The notes under the pieces were generated by a model that did not search any database, was not told the origin of the DNA, and saw only the letters and a list, made by a program, of their open reading frames with translations. From a bacterium (GTDB lineage: Bacteria; Bacillota; Bacilli; Lactobacillales; Streptococcaceae), in NCBI GenBank assembly GCA_905221105.1, contig CAJNBW010000002.1, positions 124,001-188,000 of the forward strand: DNA of 64,000 nt, read 5' to 3'. Below are positions 1 to 8,614 of the stretch, piece after piece. The first letter of the stretch is position 1, and the number at the start of each line of letters is the position of its first letter. Position numbers and translations under genes: made by a program.

Positions 1-1
1 A

Positions 2-486
2 CAGAAACTCTTGCAGGCTAGAGAGATATCAGATCCAAACATTAGAACAATGATGTTACTGCAAGTTATTTCAGATGCAGAAGATAGTCGAAATCTCTTA
101 ATGCTTAGTCAAAAATCAAATGTAAATTTTATCAAAGAACAACCAGATTCTACTTGGGGTAAGTTATTAAAAGGTGATAAACCAGATAAAATAGAAGCTC
201 GTATGAATGAGATTAGAGATGGATTAGCAGCTGTAAATATCGTTTCACTATCAGCAGCAATAGCTTATAATGAGTTGGGCGAGAAAAAGGCTGCTCAAAA
301 AAGTTTGATTATTTTGGGAAATTTATTAACGAAACTTATCTCAGTTCTCAGGAATTAGTAGAGAGACTTGATTTACTTGATCCTTCTCCTACAAATTACT
401 GGACAAAAGAATTGCCAAAAATTGAAACTTCTATAATGAAATTACCAAATAAACCAGATTCTATTGAGACAGAGGTGCTAGAATGA
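2..486 (+). pseudogene. 5'-truncated, frameshifted hypothetical gene
   Basis: The reading frame enters from the window edge and stops at 358. Coding quality continues in the -1 frame from about 301 (reading KFDYFGKFINETYL...) to a TGA at 484-486, which overlaps the ATG of the next gene as ATGA. The switch falls in a run of six A at 297-302, so one missing A would explain it. I do not recognise the protein; it looks helical and soluble. It may be a pseudogene, a sequencing error or a slippage site. The ATGA coupling suggests that the long frame is the ancestral gene and was translated together with the zinc-ribbon gene that follows. Confidence 0.6.
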
Positions 487-680
487 AAGAAATAAAAAAA
501 TGTAAGACATGTACTAGGGATTTACCATCAAGTTATAAGCACAATAAGTGCGAATCGTGTAGAAACAAAAAAATAGATGAAGCAAAAAAGATACTTAAAG
601 TTGTTGGACAAGTTGGAAGTGTGGTTACTCCAGTTGTAGTTGGTATGTTGATGAATAAAACTAAGAAAAAGAAGAAATAA
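483..680 (+). CDS. Small zinc-ribbon protein with hydrophobic segment
   Basis: A 65-residue protein. Two CxxC pairs near the N-terminus (CKTC at about 7-10, CESC at about 23-26) look like a zinc ribbon. A hydrophobic stretch follows at about 40-58 (VVGQVGSVVTPVVVGMLM), and the protein ends in a lysine-rich tail (KTKKKKK), as in a small single-pass membrane protein with a cytosolic basic end. The start codon overlaps the stop of the preceding frame, so the two were probably one operon. No function is known to me. The base composition is more AT-rich than in the housekeeping genes that follow, consistent with an accessory region. Confidence 0.65.
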   Translation: MKEIKKCKTCTRDLPSSYKHNKCESCRNKKIDEAKKILKVVGQVGSVVTPVVVGMLMNKTKKKKK

Positions 681-718
681 ACTAATCTATTAAGTACTTA
701 GAAAGGAAAACTCTCAAA

Positions 719-1411
719 TTGTCCTACAAATTTCTACTCTTAGACCTCGACCACACTTTGCTTGATTTTGATGCTGCTGAGGATGTGGCTTTAACGCAAC
801 TTCTAAAAGAAGAAGGGGTTGCAGATATTCAGGCTTATAAAGATTATTACGTTCCTATGAACAAGGCTCTCTGGAAGGACTTGGAGCAAAAGAAAATCAG
901 TAAACAAGAGCTGGTTAACACGCGCTTTTCTCGTCTATTTGCTCACTTTGGACAGGAAAAAGATGGTAGTTTTCTAGCCCAGCGTTACCAATTTTACCTC
1001 GCTCAACAGGGACAAACTTTTTCAGGCGCTCATGAACTCTTGGACAGCCTCATCGAGCGAGATTTTGACTTGTATGCTGCGACAAATGGAATAACTGCCA
1101 TTCAGACAGGGCGTTTGGCTCAGTCTGGTCTGGCACCTTATTTCAATCAAGTCTTTATCTCTGAGCAATTGCAAACACAAAAGCCAGATGCTCTCTTTTA
1201 TGAAAAAATTGGTCAACAGATTGCAGGTTTTAGCAAAGAAAAGACGCTGATGATTGGAGATTCCCTAACCGCCGACATTCAAGGTGGCAATAATGCGGGG
1301 ATAGACACTATCTGGTACAATCCTCATCACCTCGAAAATCATACACAAGCCCAGCCGACTTACGAAGTCCATTCTTACCAAGACTTGCTGGATTATTTAG
1401 ATAAACTGTAA
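719..1411 (+). CDS. HAD-superfamily phosphatase (YjjG/YfnB type)
   Basis: A 230-residue HAD hydrolase. The N-terminal DLDHTLLDF is motif I with the nucleophilic and acid/base aspartates. ATNG at about 121-124 is motif II, and the [11 protein letters not shown] region (about 180-190) is motif IV, which binds Mg2+. The size and helical cap match the YjjG/YfnB group, whose members dephosphorylate nucleoside monophosphates, including non-canonical pyrimidines. The start is TTG, preceded by GAAAGGAAAA. A role in cleaning damaged nucleotides would fit the neighbours ung and mutX; that is inference from context. Confidence 0.85.
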   Translation: MSYKFLLLDLDHTLLDFDAAEDVALTQLLKEEGVADIQAYKDYYVPMNKALWKDLEQKKISKQELVNTRFSRLFAHFGQEKDGSFLAQRYQFYLAQQGQTFSGAHELLDSLIERDFDLYAATNGITAIQTGRLAQSGLAPYFNQVFISEQLQTQKPDALFYEKIGQQIAGFSKEKTLMIGDSLTADIQGGNNAGIDTIWYNPHHLENHTQAQPTYEVHSYQDLLDYLDKL

Positions 1412-1438
1412 AAAGTGGTTTAGAAAGCCACTTTTTGC
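1410..1438 (+). terminator. Terminator after HAD gene
   Basis: AAAAAGTGG (1410-1418) pairs with CCACTTTTT (1428-1436), beginning at the HAD stop codon and giving a stem with a U-run on its 3' side. The A/U symmetry means it could work in both directions. Confidence 0.7.
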
Positions 1439-1444
1439 TATAAT
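1436..1444 (+). promoter_or_regulatory. Extended -10 promoter for ung operon
   Basis: TGCTATAAT is an extended -10 element (TGn-TATAAT) about 30 bases upstream of the ung start. No good -35 is visible, which is usual for extended -10 promoters in streptococci. It overlaps the end of the preceding terminator, so transcription of ung, mutX and pyrC probably restarts here. Confidence 0.6.
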
Positions 1445-1472
1445 AGAGGCAGTAAATACGAAGGAGTCGGCT

Positions 1473-2126
1473 ATGGAACACTCGTCTTGGCATGATTTGA
1501 TAAAGGAACAATTACCTGAAGGTTATTTTGGGAAAATCAATCAGTTTATGGAGAGTGTATATTCTCAGGGGACTATTTATCCACCCAAGGAAAAGGTTTT
1601 TCAGGCTCTCTTGACAACACCACTTGAAGACGTTAAGGTGGTGATTCTGGGACAGGATCCCTATCACGGGCCAGGTCAAGCGCAGGGCTTGAGTTTTTCT
1701 GTACCTGACTCTATCCCTGCTCCACCATCCTTGCAAAATATATTGAAAGAATTGTCAGATGATATCGGGGTTAAGAAATCTCATGATTTGACAGCTTGGG
1801 CTGAGCAAGGAGTCTTACTTCTCAATGCTTGTTTGACGGTTCCTGCTGGTCAGGCCAATGGTCATGCTGGTCAGATATGGGAGCCTTTTACTGATGCTGT
1901 GATTCAGGTGGTCAATCAACTAGATAGACCAGTCGTTTTTGTACTCTGGGGAGCTTATGCACGCAAGAAGAAGGCCTTGGTTACCAATCCTCATCATCTG
2001 ATTATCGAATCAGCCCATCCTAGTCCTTTATCTGTTTACAGAGGATTTTGGGGTTCCAAGCCTTTTTCCAAGGCCAATGCATTCTTAAAAGAGACAGGAC
2101 AAGAGCCAATCGATTGGCTTAGATAA
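1473..2126 (+). CDS. ung: Uracil-DNA glycosylase
   Basis: A 217-residue family-1 uracil-DNA glycosylase, which excises uracil from DNA and starts base-excision repair. The water-activating motif [13 protein letters not shown] is at about 62-74, and the DNA-intercalation loop [14 protein letters not shown] is at about 186-199. The length is normal for the family. GAAGGAG precedes the ATG at good spacing. mutX begins 9 bases after the stop, so the two DNA-damage genes are co-transcribed. Confidence 0.97.
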   Translation: MEHSSWHDLIKEQLPEGYFGKINQFMESVYSQGTIYPPKEKVFQALLTTPLEDVKVVILGQDPYHGPGQAQGLSFSVPDSIPAPPSLQNILKELSDDIGVKKSHDLTAWAEQGVLLLNACLTVPAGQANGHAGQIWEPFTDAVIQVVNQLDRPVVFVLWGAYARKKKALVTNPHHLIIESAHPSPLSVYRGFWGSKPFSKANAFLKETGQEPIDWLR

Positions 2127-2135
2127 GGAGAGAAT

Positions 2136-2600
2136 ATGCCTCAGTTAGCGACGATTTGCTACATTGATAATGGGAAAGAACTGCTCATGCTTCATCGCAA
2201 TAAGAAGCCAAATGATGTCCATGAAGGAAAATGGATTGGTGTGGGTGGTAAGCTAGAGCGAGGTGAGACTCCTCAGGAATGCGCGGCGCGTGAAATCCTC
2301 GAAGAAACAGGGCTCAAAGCTAAGCCAGTTCTAAAAGGTGTTATCACTTTTCCTGAATTTACACCAGATTTAGACTGGTACACCTATGTTTTTAAGGTGA
2401 CAGAGTTTGAGGGTGACTTGATTGACTGCAACGAGGGAACGCTAGAATGGGTTCCCTATGATGAGGTTTTGAGCAAGCCAACTTGGGAAGGTGACCATAC
2501 CTTTGTTGAGTGGCTTTTAGAGGACAAACCCTTCTTTTCAGCCAAGTTTGTTTATGAAGGGGATAAATTGTTGGATACCCAAGTTGATTTCTATGAATAA
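2136..2600 (+). CDS. mutX: NUDIX hydrolase, 8-oxo-dGTP diphosphatase MutX
   Basis: A 154-residue NUDIX protein. The NUDIX box runs from GGKLERGE to REILEETG (about 37-59) and shows the GX5EX7REUXEEXGU pattern that coordinates Mg2+. The position after ung matches the streptococcal mutX locus, where the product sanitises oxidised dGTP to prevent A:T to C:G transversions. It sits between ung (9 bases) and pyrC (12 bases) with its own AGGAGA site. The substrate is assigned from family and synteny. Confidence 0.88.
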   Translation: MPQLATICYIDNGKELLMLHRNKKPNDVHEGKWIGVGGKLERGETPQECAAREILEETGLKAKPVLKGVITFPEFTPDLDWYTYVFKVTEFEGDLIDCNEGTLEWVPYDEVLSKPTWEGDHTFVEWLLEDKPFFSAKFVYEGDKLLDTQVDFYE

Positions 2601-2612
2601 AGGAGAAAGCAG

Positions 2613-3881
2613 ATGCTACTAATCAAAAATGGTCGTGTTATGGATCCCAAATCTGGTTTGGATCAAGTTTGTGATGTTTTAGTCCAAGATGGAAAAATTG
2701 TCAAAATTGCTCCGGAAATCAAGGAAGAAGGAGCAGATGTGCTTGATGCTACTGGTCTTGTAGTTGCGCCTGGTTTGGTCGATATTCATGTTCATTTCCG
2801 TGAACCTGGTCAGACCCACAAGGAGGATATCCATACTGGTGCCCTAGCAGCCGCTGCAGGTGGTTTTACAACGGTTGTCATGATGGCTAATACTAGTCCA
2901 ACCATTTCAGATGTAGAAACCCTGCAAGAAGTTCTCCAGTCAGCTGCCAAGGAAAAGATTAATGTTAAGACGGTTGCGACCATTACTAAGAATTTTAATG
3001 GGCAAGATTTGACTGACTTTAAAGCACTCTTAGAAGCTGGTGCGGTTGGTTTCTCTGATGACGGTATTCCACTTGAAAGTAGTAAAGTTGTCAAGGAAGC
3101 CATGGAGAAAGCTAAAAATCTTAATACCTTTATTAGTCTTCATGAGGAAGATCCAGGTTTGAATGGGATTCTTGGCTTTAATGAAAATATCGCTAAAGAA
3201 CATTTCCATATCTGCGGTGCGACTGGGGTGGCTGAGTACGCTATGATGGCGCGTGATGTCATGATTGCCTATGCAACTAAGGCTCATGTCCATATTCAGC
3301 ATTTGTCTAAGGAAGAAAGTGTTAAAGTAGTGGAGTTTGCTCAAGGATTGGGAGCGCAAGTCACAGCAGAAGTAGCGCCACAGCATTTCTCTAAGACAGA
3401 AGCGCTTCTTTTGACACAAGGAAGCAATGCTAAGATGAATCCGCCGCTTCGTTTGGAATCAGACCGTCGTGCTGTTATCGAAGGTCTTAAATCAGGCGTC
3501 ATCACAGTTATCGCGACTGACCACGCACCTCACCATGCGGATGAAAAAAATGTTGAGGATATTACCAAAGCGCCATCTGGTATGACAGGTTTGGAAACAT
3601 CTCTTTCTCTCGGATTGACTTATTTGGTCGAAGATGGTGAGTTAAGTTTGATGGAATTGCTCGAAAAGATGACATACAACCCAGCTAAACTTTATAACTT
3701 TGAAGCAGGTTACTTGGCTGAAAATGGTCCAGCGGACATCACTATTTTTGATGCTAAGGCTGACCGCCTTGTGGACTCCCATTTTGCTTCAAAAGCAGCT
3801 AATTCACCATTCATTGGTGAAACCTTAAAAGGGCAGGTTAAATATACCATCTGTAAGGGACAAATCGTCTATCAAAACTAG
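2613..3881 (+). CDS. pyrC: Dihydroorotase
   Basis: A 422-residue class I dihydroorotase, which cyclises carbamoyl aspartate to dihydroorotate in UMP synthesis. The metal-binding motif [10 protein letters not shown] is near residue 58. Further conserved pieces are the NPPLR region and ATDHAPH at about 303-309. The C-terminus carries the beta-sandwich domain typical of amidohydrolases (ADITIFD). It is the last gene of the ung-mutX-pyrC unit, with GGAGAAAG before the ATG. No pyrimidine-responsive attenuator is visible in front of it. Confidence 0.97.
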   Translation: MLLIKNGRVMDPKSGLDQVCDVLVQDGKIVKIAPEIKEEGADVLDATGLVVAPGLVDIHVHFREPGQTHKEDIHTGALAAAAGGFTTVVMMANTSPTISDVETLQEVLQSAAKEKINVKTVATITKNFNGQDLTDFKALLEAGAVGFSDDGIPLESSKVVKEAMEKAKNLNTFISLHEEDPGLNGILGFNENIAKEHFHICGATGVAEYAMMARDVMIAYATKAHVHIQHLSKEESVKVVEFAQGLGAQVTAEVAPQHFSKTEALLLTQGSNAKMNPPLRLESDRRAVIEGLKSGVITVIATDHAPHHADEKNVEDITKAPSGMTGLETSLSLGLTYLVEDGELSLMELLEKMTYNPAKLYNFEAGYLAENGPADITIFDAKADRLVDSHFASKAANSPFIGETLKGQVKYTICKGQIVYQN

Positions 3882-3922
3882 GTGGGAGTCTGCTCTGTAA
3901 ACAAAAAGAATAGAGAGCCTAT

Positions 3923-5284
3923 ATGTACCAAACCCATCATTTTAAAGACAAGTTTATCTTATTTTTAAAGATATTTTTCCCTATCCTGATTTATCAATTT
4001 GCCAATTATTCTGCCTCCTTTGTTGATACGACTATGACTGGCCAATACAATACCATGGACTTGGCTGGTGTGTCTATGGCAACCAGTATCTGGAACCCCT
4101 TCTTTACATTCCTAACAGGGATTGTGTCAGCCCTGGTCCCCATCATTGGTCACCATCTTGGTCGAGGCAAAAAGGAAGAGGTTTCGTCTGATTTTTACCA
4201 GTTCATCTATCTGGCCTTGGGCCTATCTGTGCTCTTACTGGGACTGGTAGTTTTCTTGGCACCACCCGTTTTGAATCATATCGGACTAGAAGCGGCAGTA
4301 GCAGCAGTAGCGGTTCGTTATCTCTGGTTTTTATCTATCGGGATCATCCCCTTGTTGCTCTTTAGTGTCATTCGCTCTTTGCTGGATTCGCTGGGGTTGA
4401 CCAAGCTGTCTATGTATCTTATGCTTTTGTTACTTCCTCTCAATAGTGGATTTAACTATCTCTTGATTTTCGGTGCCTTTGGTGTTCCAGAGCTGGGAGG
4501 TGCTGGGTCTGGTTTAGGTACTTCTTTAGCTTATTGGGTCTTGCTGGGGATTTCTGTTCTGGTTTTATTTAAGCAGGAGAAACTCAAAGCCTTACATCTT
4601 GAGAAACGCATTCCACTTAATATGGATAAAATCAAGGAAGGGGTTCGCTTAGGTCTGCCTATTGGTGGAACTGTCTTTGCGGAAGTGGCTATCTTTTCCG
4701 TGGTTGGCTTGATTATGGCTAAGTTCTCGTCCTTGATTATCGCTAGTCACCAGTCAGCTATGAACTTTTCAACTCTCATGTACGCCTTTCCCATGAGTAT
4801 TTCTTCGGCTATGGCCATTGTCGTTTCTTATGAAGTGGGAGCCAAACGATTTGATGATGCGAAAACTTATATTGGTCTAGGAAGATGGACTGCCCTCATT
4901 TTTGCGGCCTTCACCTTATCCTTCCTTTACATTTTTCGAGGAAATGTGGCTAGTCTGTATGGTAACGACCCAGAATTTATCGATTTGACAGCGCGCTTTT
5001 TGACTTACAGCCTTTTCTTCCAGTTAGCAGATACCTTTGCGGCACCGCTTCAGGGAATTTTGCGGGGTTATAAGGATACAGTTATTCCTTTTTACCTTGG
5101 TTTGGTTGGTTATTGGGGTGTAGCAATCCCAGTGGCTATGGTATTTGATTCCCTAACAGATTTTGGCGCTTATTCTTACTGGATTGGTTTGATTATTAGT
5201 CTGATTGTGAGTGGTGCTCTCTACCGTTGGCGTTTAACTGTGATTATGAAAAGATTTGAATCTTTAGCAAAATTTAAACGATAA
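3923..5284 (+). CDS. MATE-family multidrug/toxin exporter
   Basis: A 453-residue integral membrane protein with about 12 predicted hydrophobic segments in two homologous halves. The motif around FVDTTMTGQYNTMDLAGVS near residue 34 is typical of the NorM/DinF superfamily. MATE proteins export cationic drugs or metabolites using a Na+ or H+ gradient. It begins about 40 bases after pyrC without a clear terminator between them, so it may be read from the pyrC operon. The substrate cannot be told from sequence. Confidence 0.9.
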   Translation: MYQTHHFKDKFILFLKIFFPILIYQFANYSASFVDTTMTGQYNTMDLAGVSMATSIWNPFFTFLTGIVSALVPIIGHHLGRGKKEEVSSDFYQFIYLALGLSVLLLGLVVFLAPPVLNHIGLEAAVAAVAVRYLWFLSIGIIPLLLFSVIRSLLDSLGLTKLSMYLMLLLLPLNSGFNYLLIFGAFGVPELGGAGSGLGTSLAYWVLLGISVLVLFKQEKLKALHLEKRIPLNMDKIKEGVRLGLPIGGTVFAEVAIFSVVGLIMAKFSSLIIASHQSAMNFSTLMYAFPMSISSAMAIVVSYEVGAKRFDDAKTYIGLGRWTALIFAAFTLSFLYIFRGNVASLYGNDPEFIDLTARFLTYSLFFQLADTFAAPLQGILRGYKDTVIPFYLGLVGYWGVAIPVAMVFDSLTDFGAYSYWIGLIISLIVSGALYRWRLTVIMKRFESLAKFKR

Positions 5285-5313
5285 AAAAGTTTGTGAAAAA
5301 ACATTCTTAACAA

Positions 5314-5347
5314 GAAAATCCCTTGTTCTCATCGGGTTTTCTTTTTT
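5314..5347 (+). terminator. Terminator after MATE gene
   Basis: GAAAATCCC (5314-5322) pairs imperfectly with GGGTTTTC (5334-5341) and is followed by TTTTTT. It separates the MATE gene from the dehydrogenase operon. Confidence 0.75.
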
Positions 5348-5375
5348 ATTTTGTGAAATTTGTTTTAGAAAAACT

Positions 5376-5404
5376 TTGACAGTATTTACCAAAAACGGTA
5401 AAAT
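5376..5404 (+). promoter_or_regulatory. Promoter and candidate operator of dehydrogenase operon
   Basis: TTGACA (5376-5381), a 17-base spacer and TAAAAT (5399-5404) form a near-consensus sigma-A promoter 35 bases before the E1-alpha start. An inverted repeat, TTTACC (5385-5390) and GGTAAA (5397-5402) with a six-base centre, lies in the spacer and overlaps the -10. A protein bound there would block RNA polymerase. No regulator gene for it is present in the operon. Confidence 0.75.
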
Positions 5405-5438
5405 AGTAAGGTAAGAAGAAAGTTAGAAAGGCAAGAAG

Positions 5439-6407
5439 ATGTCAACTTTAGATAAAAATCTTTTGCTCGAAATGTTCCGTAAGATGGAAGAAATCCGTCG
5501 TATGGACTTAAAAATTGCGCAATTAGTAAAGAAAGGAAAAGTGCCAGGAATGACGCACTTTTCTGTTGGAGAAGAAGCCGCCAACGTGGGTGCTATGTTA
5601 GCTCTCAATCCAGATGATCTGATTACCTCCAACCACCGTGGTCACGGGCAAGCTATTGCTAAAGGGATTGACCTCAACGGAATGATGGCTGAAATCCTTG
5701 GAAAATACACTGGAACCTGTAAAGGAAAAGGTGGTTCTATGCATATCGCTGACCTTGATGCTGGTAACCTCGGTGCCAATGGTATCGTTGGTGGTGGTAT
5801 GGGAATCGCTGTCGGTGCAGCCCTCAGTCAGCAAATGCAAAATACAGGAAAAATTGTCGTCTGCTTCTTTGGAGATGGTGCGACCAACGAAGGTGTCTTC
5901 CACGAAGCAGTCAACATGGCTTCTATCTGGAAGCTGCCAGTCATTTTCTACTGCATTAACAACGGTTATGGAATCTCTGCAGATATCAAGAAAATGACTA
6001 ATGTGGAGCATATCCATCAACGCAGTGCTGCGTATGGAATCCCTGGAATGTTCATCGAAGACGGAAACAATGTCATCGATGTCTATGAAGGATTTAAGAA
6101 GGCTGTAGACCATGTTCGTAGTGGCAATGGTCCAGTCTTGATTGAAAGTGTAACTTATCGCTGGCTTGGTCACTCATCATCTGACCCTGGTAAATATCGT
6201 ACCCGTGAAGAAGTGGAATTGTGGAAACAAAAAGATCCAATCGAAAACCTTCGCAAATACCTCATTGAAAACAATATTGCAAGTGCTGAAGAATTGGAAG
6301 AAATCCAAGCACAAGTCAAGGAAGCAGTAGAAGCTTCTGTTAAATTTGCAGAGGAAAGTCCATTCCCACCGCTTGAATCAGCATTTGAAGATATTTACGC
6401 AGACTAA
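5439..6407 (+). CDS. acoA: Acetoin/pyruvate dehydrogenase E1 component, alpha subunit
   Basis: A 322-residue E1-alpha that binds thiamine diphosphate and decarboxylates the 2-oxoacid with E1-beta. The ThDP motif begins at GDGATNEG (about 145) and ends near the NN of CINNGYG; the conserved HRGHG is at about 67-71. Four genes in order (E1-alpha, E1-beta, E2, E3) form the complex. In streptococci this locus is annotated as acetoin dehydrogenase but is widely taken to be the pyruvate dehydrogenase complex. The true substrate cannot be told from sequence. The start has an AAAGGCAAG-type site. Confidence 0.93.
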   Translation: MSTLDKNLLLEMFRKMEEIRRMDLKIAQLVKKGKVPGMTHFSVGEEAANVGAMLALNPDDLITSNHRGHGQAIAKGIDLNGMMAEILGKYTGTCKGKGGSMHIADLDAGNLGANGIVGGGMGIAVGAALSQQMQNTGKIVVCFFGDGATNEGVFHEAVNMASIWKLPVIFYCINNGYGISADIKKMTNVEHIHQRSAAYGIPGMFIEDGNNVIDVYEGFKKAVDHVRSGNGPVLIESVTYRWLGHSSSDPGKYRTREEVELWKQKDPIENLRKYLIENNIASAEELEEIQAQVKEAVEASVKFAEESPFPPLESAFEDIYAD

Positions 6408-6422
6408 GGAGAAAGAGATAAA

Positions 6423-7415
6423 ATGGAAACAAAAACAATGTCCTTCCGTGACACCATTATCCTTTCTATGTCTGAGGAAATGCGTCGCGATGAAAATGTG
6501 TTCTTGATGGGAGAAGACGTTGGTGTCTTCGGAGGAGACTTCGGTACTTCTGTCGGAATGCTTGAAGAATTTGGTCCAGAACGTGTCCGTGACTGTCCGA
6601 TTTCTGAAGCTGCCATCTCGGGAGCAGCAGCAGGAGCAGCCATGACAGGACTTCGTCCAATTGTCGATATGACCTTCATGGACTTCTCTGTTATTGCCAT
6701 GGACAATATCGTCAACCAAGCAGCTAAAACACGTTATATGTTTGGTGGTAAAGGTCAGGTTCCAATGACTGTTCGATGCGCAGCTGGTAACGGTGTCGGT
6801 TCTGCAGCCCAGCACTCGCAATCTCTAGAATCTTGGTTTACTCACATTCCTGGACTTAAGGTTGTGGCACCAGGAACACCTGCGGACATGAAAGGACTGC
6901 TCAAGTCTTCTATCCGTGATAATAACCCTGTTATCATTCTTGAGTACAAGTCAGAATTTAACCAAAAAGGGGAAGTGCCAGTTGATCCAGATTACACAAT
7001 CCCACTTGGAGTTGGGGAAATTAAACGAGAAGGTACAGATGTAACAGTTGTTACTTATGGAAAAATGCTCCGTCGTGTAGTTCAAGCAGCTGAAGAATTA
7101 GCTGAAGAAGGCATTTCAGTTGAAATTGTTGACCCACGTACCCTTGTTCCGCTTGATAAGGAGATCATCATCAACTCAGTGAAGAAGACTGGTAAGGTTG
7201 TTCTGGTTAACGATGCCCACAAAACAAGTGGCTATATTGGAGAGATTTCAGCAATTATTTCAGAATCAGAAGCATTTGACTATCTAGATGCACCAATTCG
7301 CCGTTGTGCAGGAGAAGATGTTCCAATGCCTTACGCGCAAAACCTAGAAAATGCAATGATACCAACAGTTGAAAGCATCAAAGATGCAATCCGAAAGACT
7401 TATAATAAAGAATAG
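6423..7415 (+). CDS. acoB: Acetoin/pyruvate dehydrogenase E1 component, beta subunit
   Basis: A 330-residue E1-beta (transketolase-like pyrimidine domain plus C-terminal domain). Recognisable parts are GEDVGVFGGDFG at about 35-46, FGPERVRDCPISE, and the C-terminal DPRTLVPLD with VLVNDAHKTSG. It pairs with E1-alpha in the heterotetramer. It follows acoA by 15 bases with AAGGAGAAAG before the ATG. A 110-base gap separates it from E2, unusually long for this operon, and that gap holds a palindrome at 7418-7439. Confidence 0.93.
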   Translation: METKTMSFRDTIILSMSEEMRRDENVFLMGEDVGVFGGDFGTSVGMLEEFGPERVRDCPISEAAISGAAAGAAMTGLRPIVDMTFMDFSVIAMDNIVNQAAKTRYMFGGKGQVPMTVRCAAGNGVGSAAQHSQSLESWFTHIPGLKVVAPGTPADMKGLLKSSIRDNNPVIILEYKSEFNQKGEVPVDPDYTIPLGVGEIKREGTDVTVVTYGKMLRRVVQAAEELAEEGISVEIVDPRTLVPLDKEIIINSVKKTGKVVLVNDAHKTSGYIGEISAIISESEAFDYLDAPIRRCAGEDVPMPYAQNLENAMIPTVESIKDAIRKTYNKE

Positions 7416-7417
7416 AA

Positions 7418-7439
7418 TTACATAAGATAAGTTATGTAA
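7418..7439. repeat. Ter-region palindrome, copy 1
   Basis: TTACATAA-GATAAG-TTATGTAA has perfect 8-base arms and a 6-base centre. It is the first of four copies in the window (others at 11414, 13041 and 16365), all intergenic and all within about 5.2 kb of the dif site. It begins 3 bases after the E1-beta stop. No U-run follows, so it is unlikely to be a terminator. Confidence 0.75.
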
Positions 7440-7525
7440 ACAAAATAAAGCAGACGAGAAATTTTGTATCTTTTAGGTGCAGAGTTCTCTGCGCGCTTAA
7501 TATCATAAATAGAATTGGAGAGGTC

Positions 7526-8569
7526 ATGGCTGATGACAAGCTAAGAGCGACTCCTGCGGCTAGAAAGTTAGCGGATGATTTAGGGATCAACCTCTACGAC
7601 GTTTCTGGCTCAGGTGCAAACGGTCGTGTCCACAAAGAAGACGTGGAAACTTATAAAGACACAAATGTGGTTCGCATTTCGCCACTTGCAAAACGAATTG
7701 CCCTCGAACATAATATTGCTTGGCAGGAAATCCAAGGAACGGGTCACCGTGGTAAGATCATGAAGAAGGACGTTTTAGCCTTGCTTCCTGAAAATATCGA
7801 AAACGATACTATTAAGTCTCCTGCTCAAATCGAAAAAGTGGAAGAAGTTCCTGATAATATCACTCCTTATGGTGAAATTGAGCGTATTCCAATGACACCA
7901 ATGCGTAAGGTGATTGCCCAACGTATGGTTGAATCTTACCTAACTGCGCCAACCTTCACTCTTAACTATGAAGTAGATATGACTGAAATGCTGGCTCTTC
8001 GTAAGAAGGTTCTTGAGCCAATTATGGAAGCAACTGGGAAGAAAACTACTGTAACAGACCTTCTTTCACTTGCTGTTGTGAAAACCTTAATGAAACACCC
8101 TTACATCAATGCTTCATTGACAGAAGATGGCAAGACCATTATCACTCATAACTACGTCAACCTTGCCATGGCAGTTGGTATGGATAATGGATTGATGACA
8201 CCTGTTGTTTACAATGCTGAAAAATTAAGCTTGTCAGAGTTGGTTGTAGCCTTCAAAGATGTTATTGGCCGTACCTTGGATGGTAAATTGGCTCCAAGTG
8301 AACTGCAAAATTCAACATTCACAATCAGTAACCTGGGAATGTTTGGTGTTCAGTCCTTTGGTCCTATCATCAACCAACCAAACTCAGCTATTCTTGGTGT
8401 CAGTTCGACTATTGAGAAGCCAGTTGTTGTCAATGGTGAGATTGTCATTCGTCCAATCATGAGTCTTGGTTTAACAATTGACCACCGTGTCGTAGATGGT
8501 ATGGCTGGTGCTAAGTTTATGAAGGACTTGAAAGAATTGATTGAAAATCCAATCTCAATGTTGATTTAA
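7526..8569 (+). CDS. acoC: Dihydrolipoamide acyltransferase (E2) lacking a lipoyl domain
   Basis: A 347-residue E2 core that transfers the acyl group from lipoamide to CoA. Two peripheral-subunit-binding domains stand at the N-terminus (about 6-45, ATPAARKLADDLGI; about 50-87, ISPLAKRIALEHNI). The catalytic domain ends in the active-site motif DHRVVDG at about 320. The usual N-terminal lipoyl domain is absent: the protein starts directly at the first binding domain, with GGAGAGG before the ATG. The lipoyl domain of the complex is fused to E3 instead. This arrangement is known in pneumococcus. Confidence 0.93.
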   Translation: MADDKLRATPAARKLADDLGINLYDVSGSGANGRVHKEDVETYKDTNVVRISPLAKRIALEHNIAWQEIQGTGHRGKIMKKDVLALLPENIENDTIKSPAQIEKVEEVPDNITPYGEIERIPMTPMRKVIAQRMVESYLTAPTFTLNYEVDMTEMLALRKKVLEPIMEATGKKTTVTDLLSLAVVKTLMKHPYINASLTEDGKTIITHNYVNLAMAVGMDNGLMTPVVYNAEKLSLSELVVAFKDVIGRTLDGKLAPSELQNSTFTISNLGMFGVQSFGPIINQPNSAILGVSSTIEKPVVVNGEIVIRPIMSLGLTIDHRVVDGMAGAKFMKDLKELIENPISMLI

Positions 8570-8614
8570 GAATAAGAGTATTCATTTTAAAGATATAGAT
8601 AAAGGAAGGAAGAC

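Noticed and set aside
297-303. Classical A AAA AAG -1 ribosomal frameshift site
   Set aside because: The heptamer is out of phase with the zero frame (codons CAA AAA AGT), so only single-tRNA slippage or an indel fits.
5598-6173. 191-codon frame antisense to acoA
   Set aside because: A shadow of a strongly conserved gene with no start signals; long antisense frames are common in codon-biased genes.
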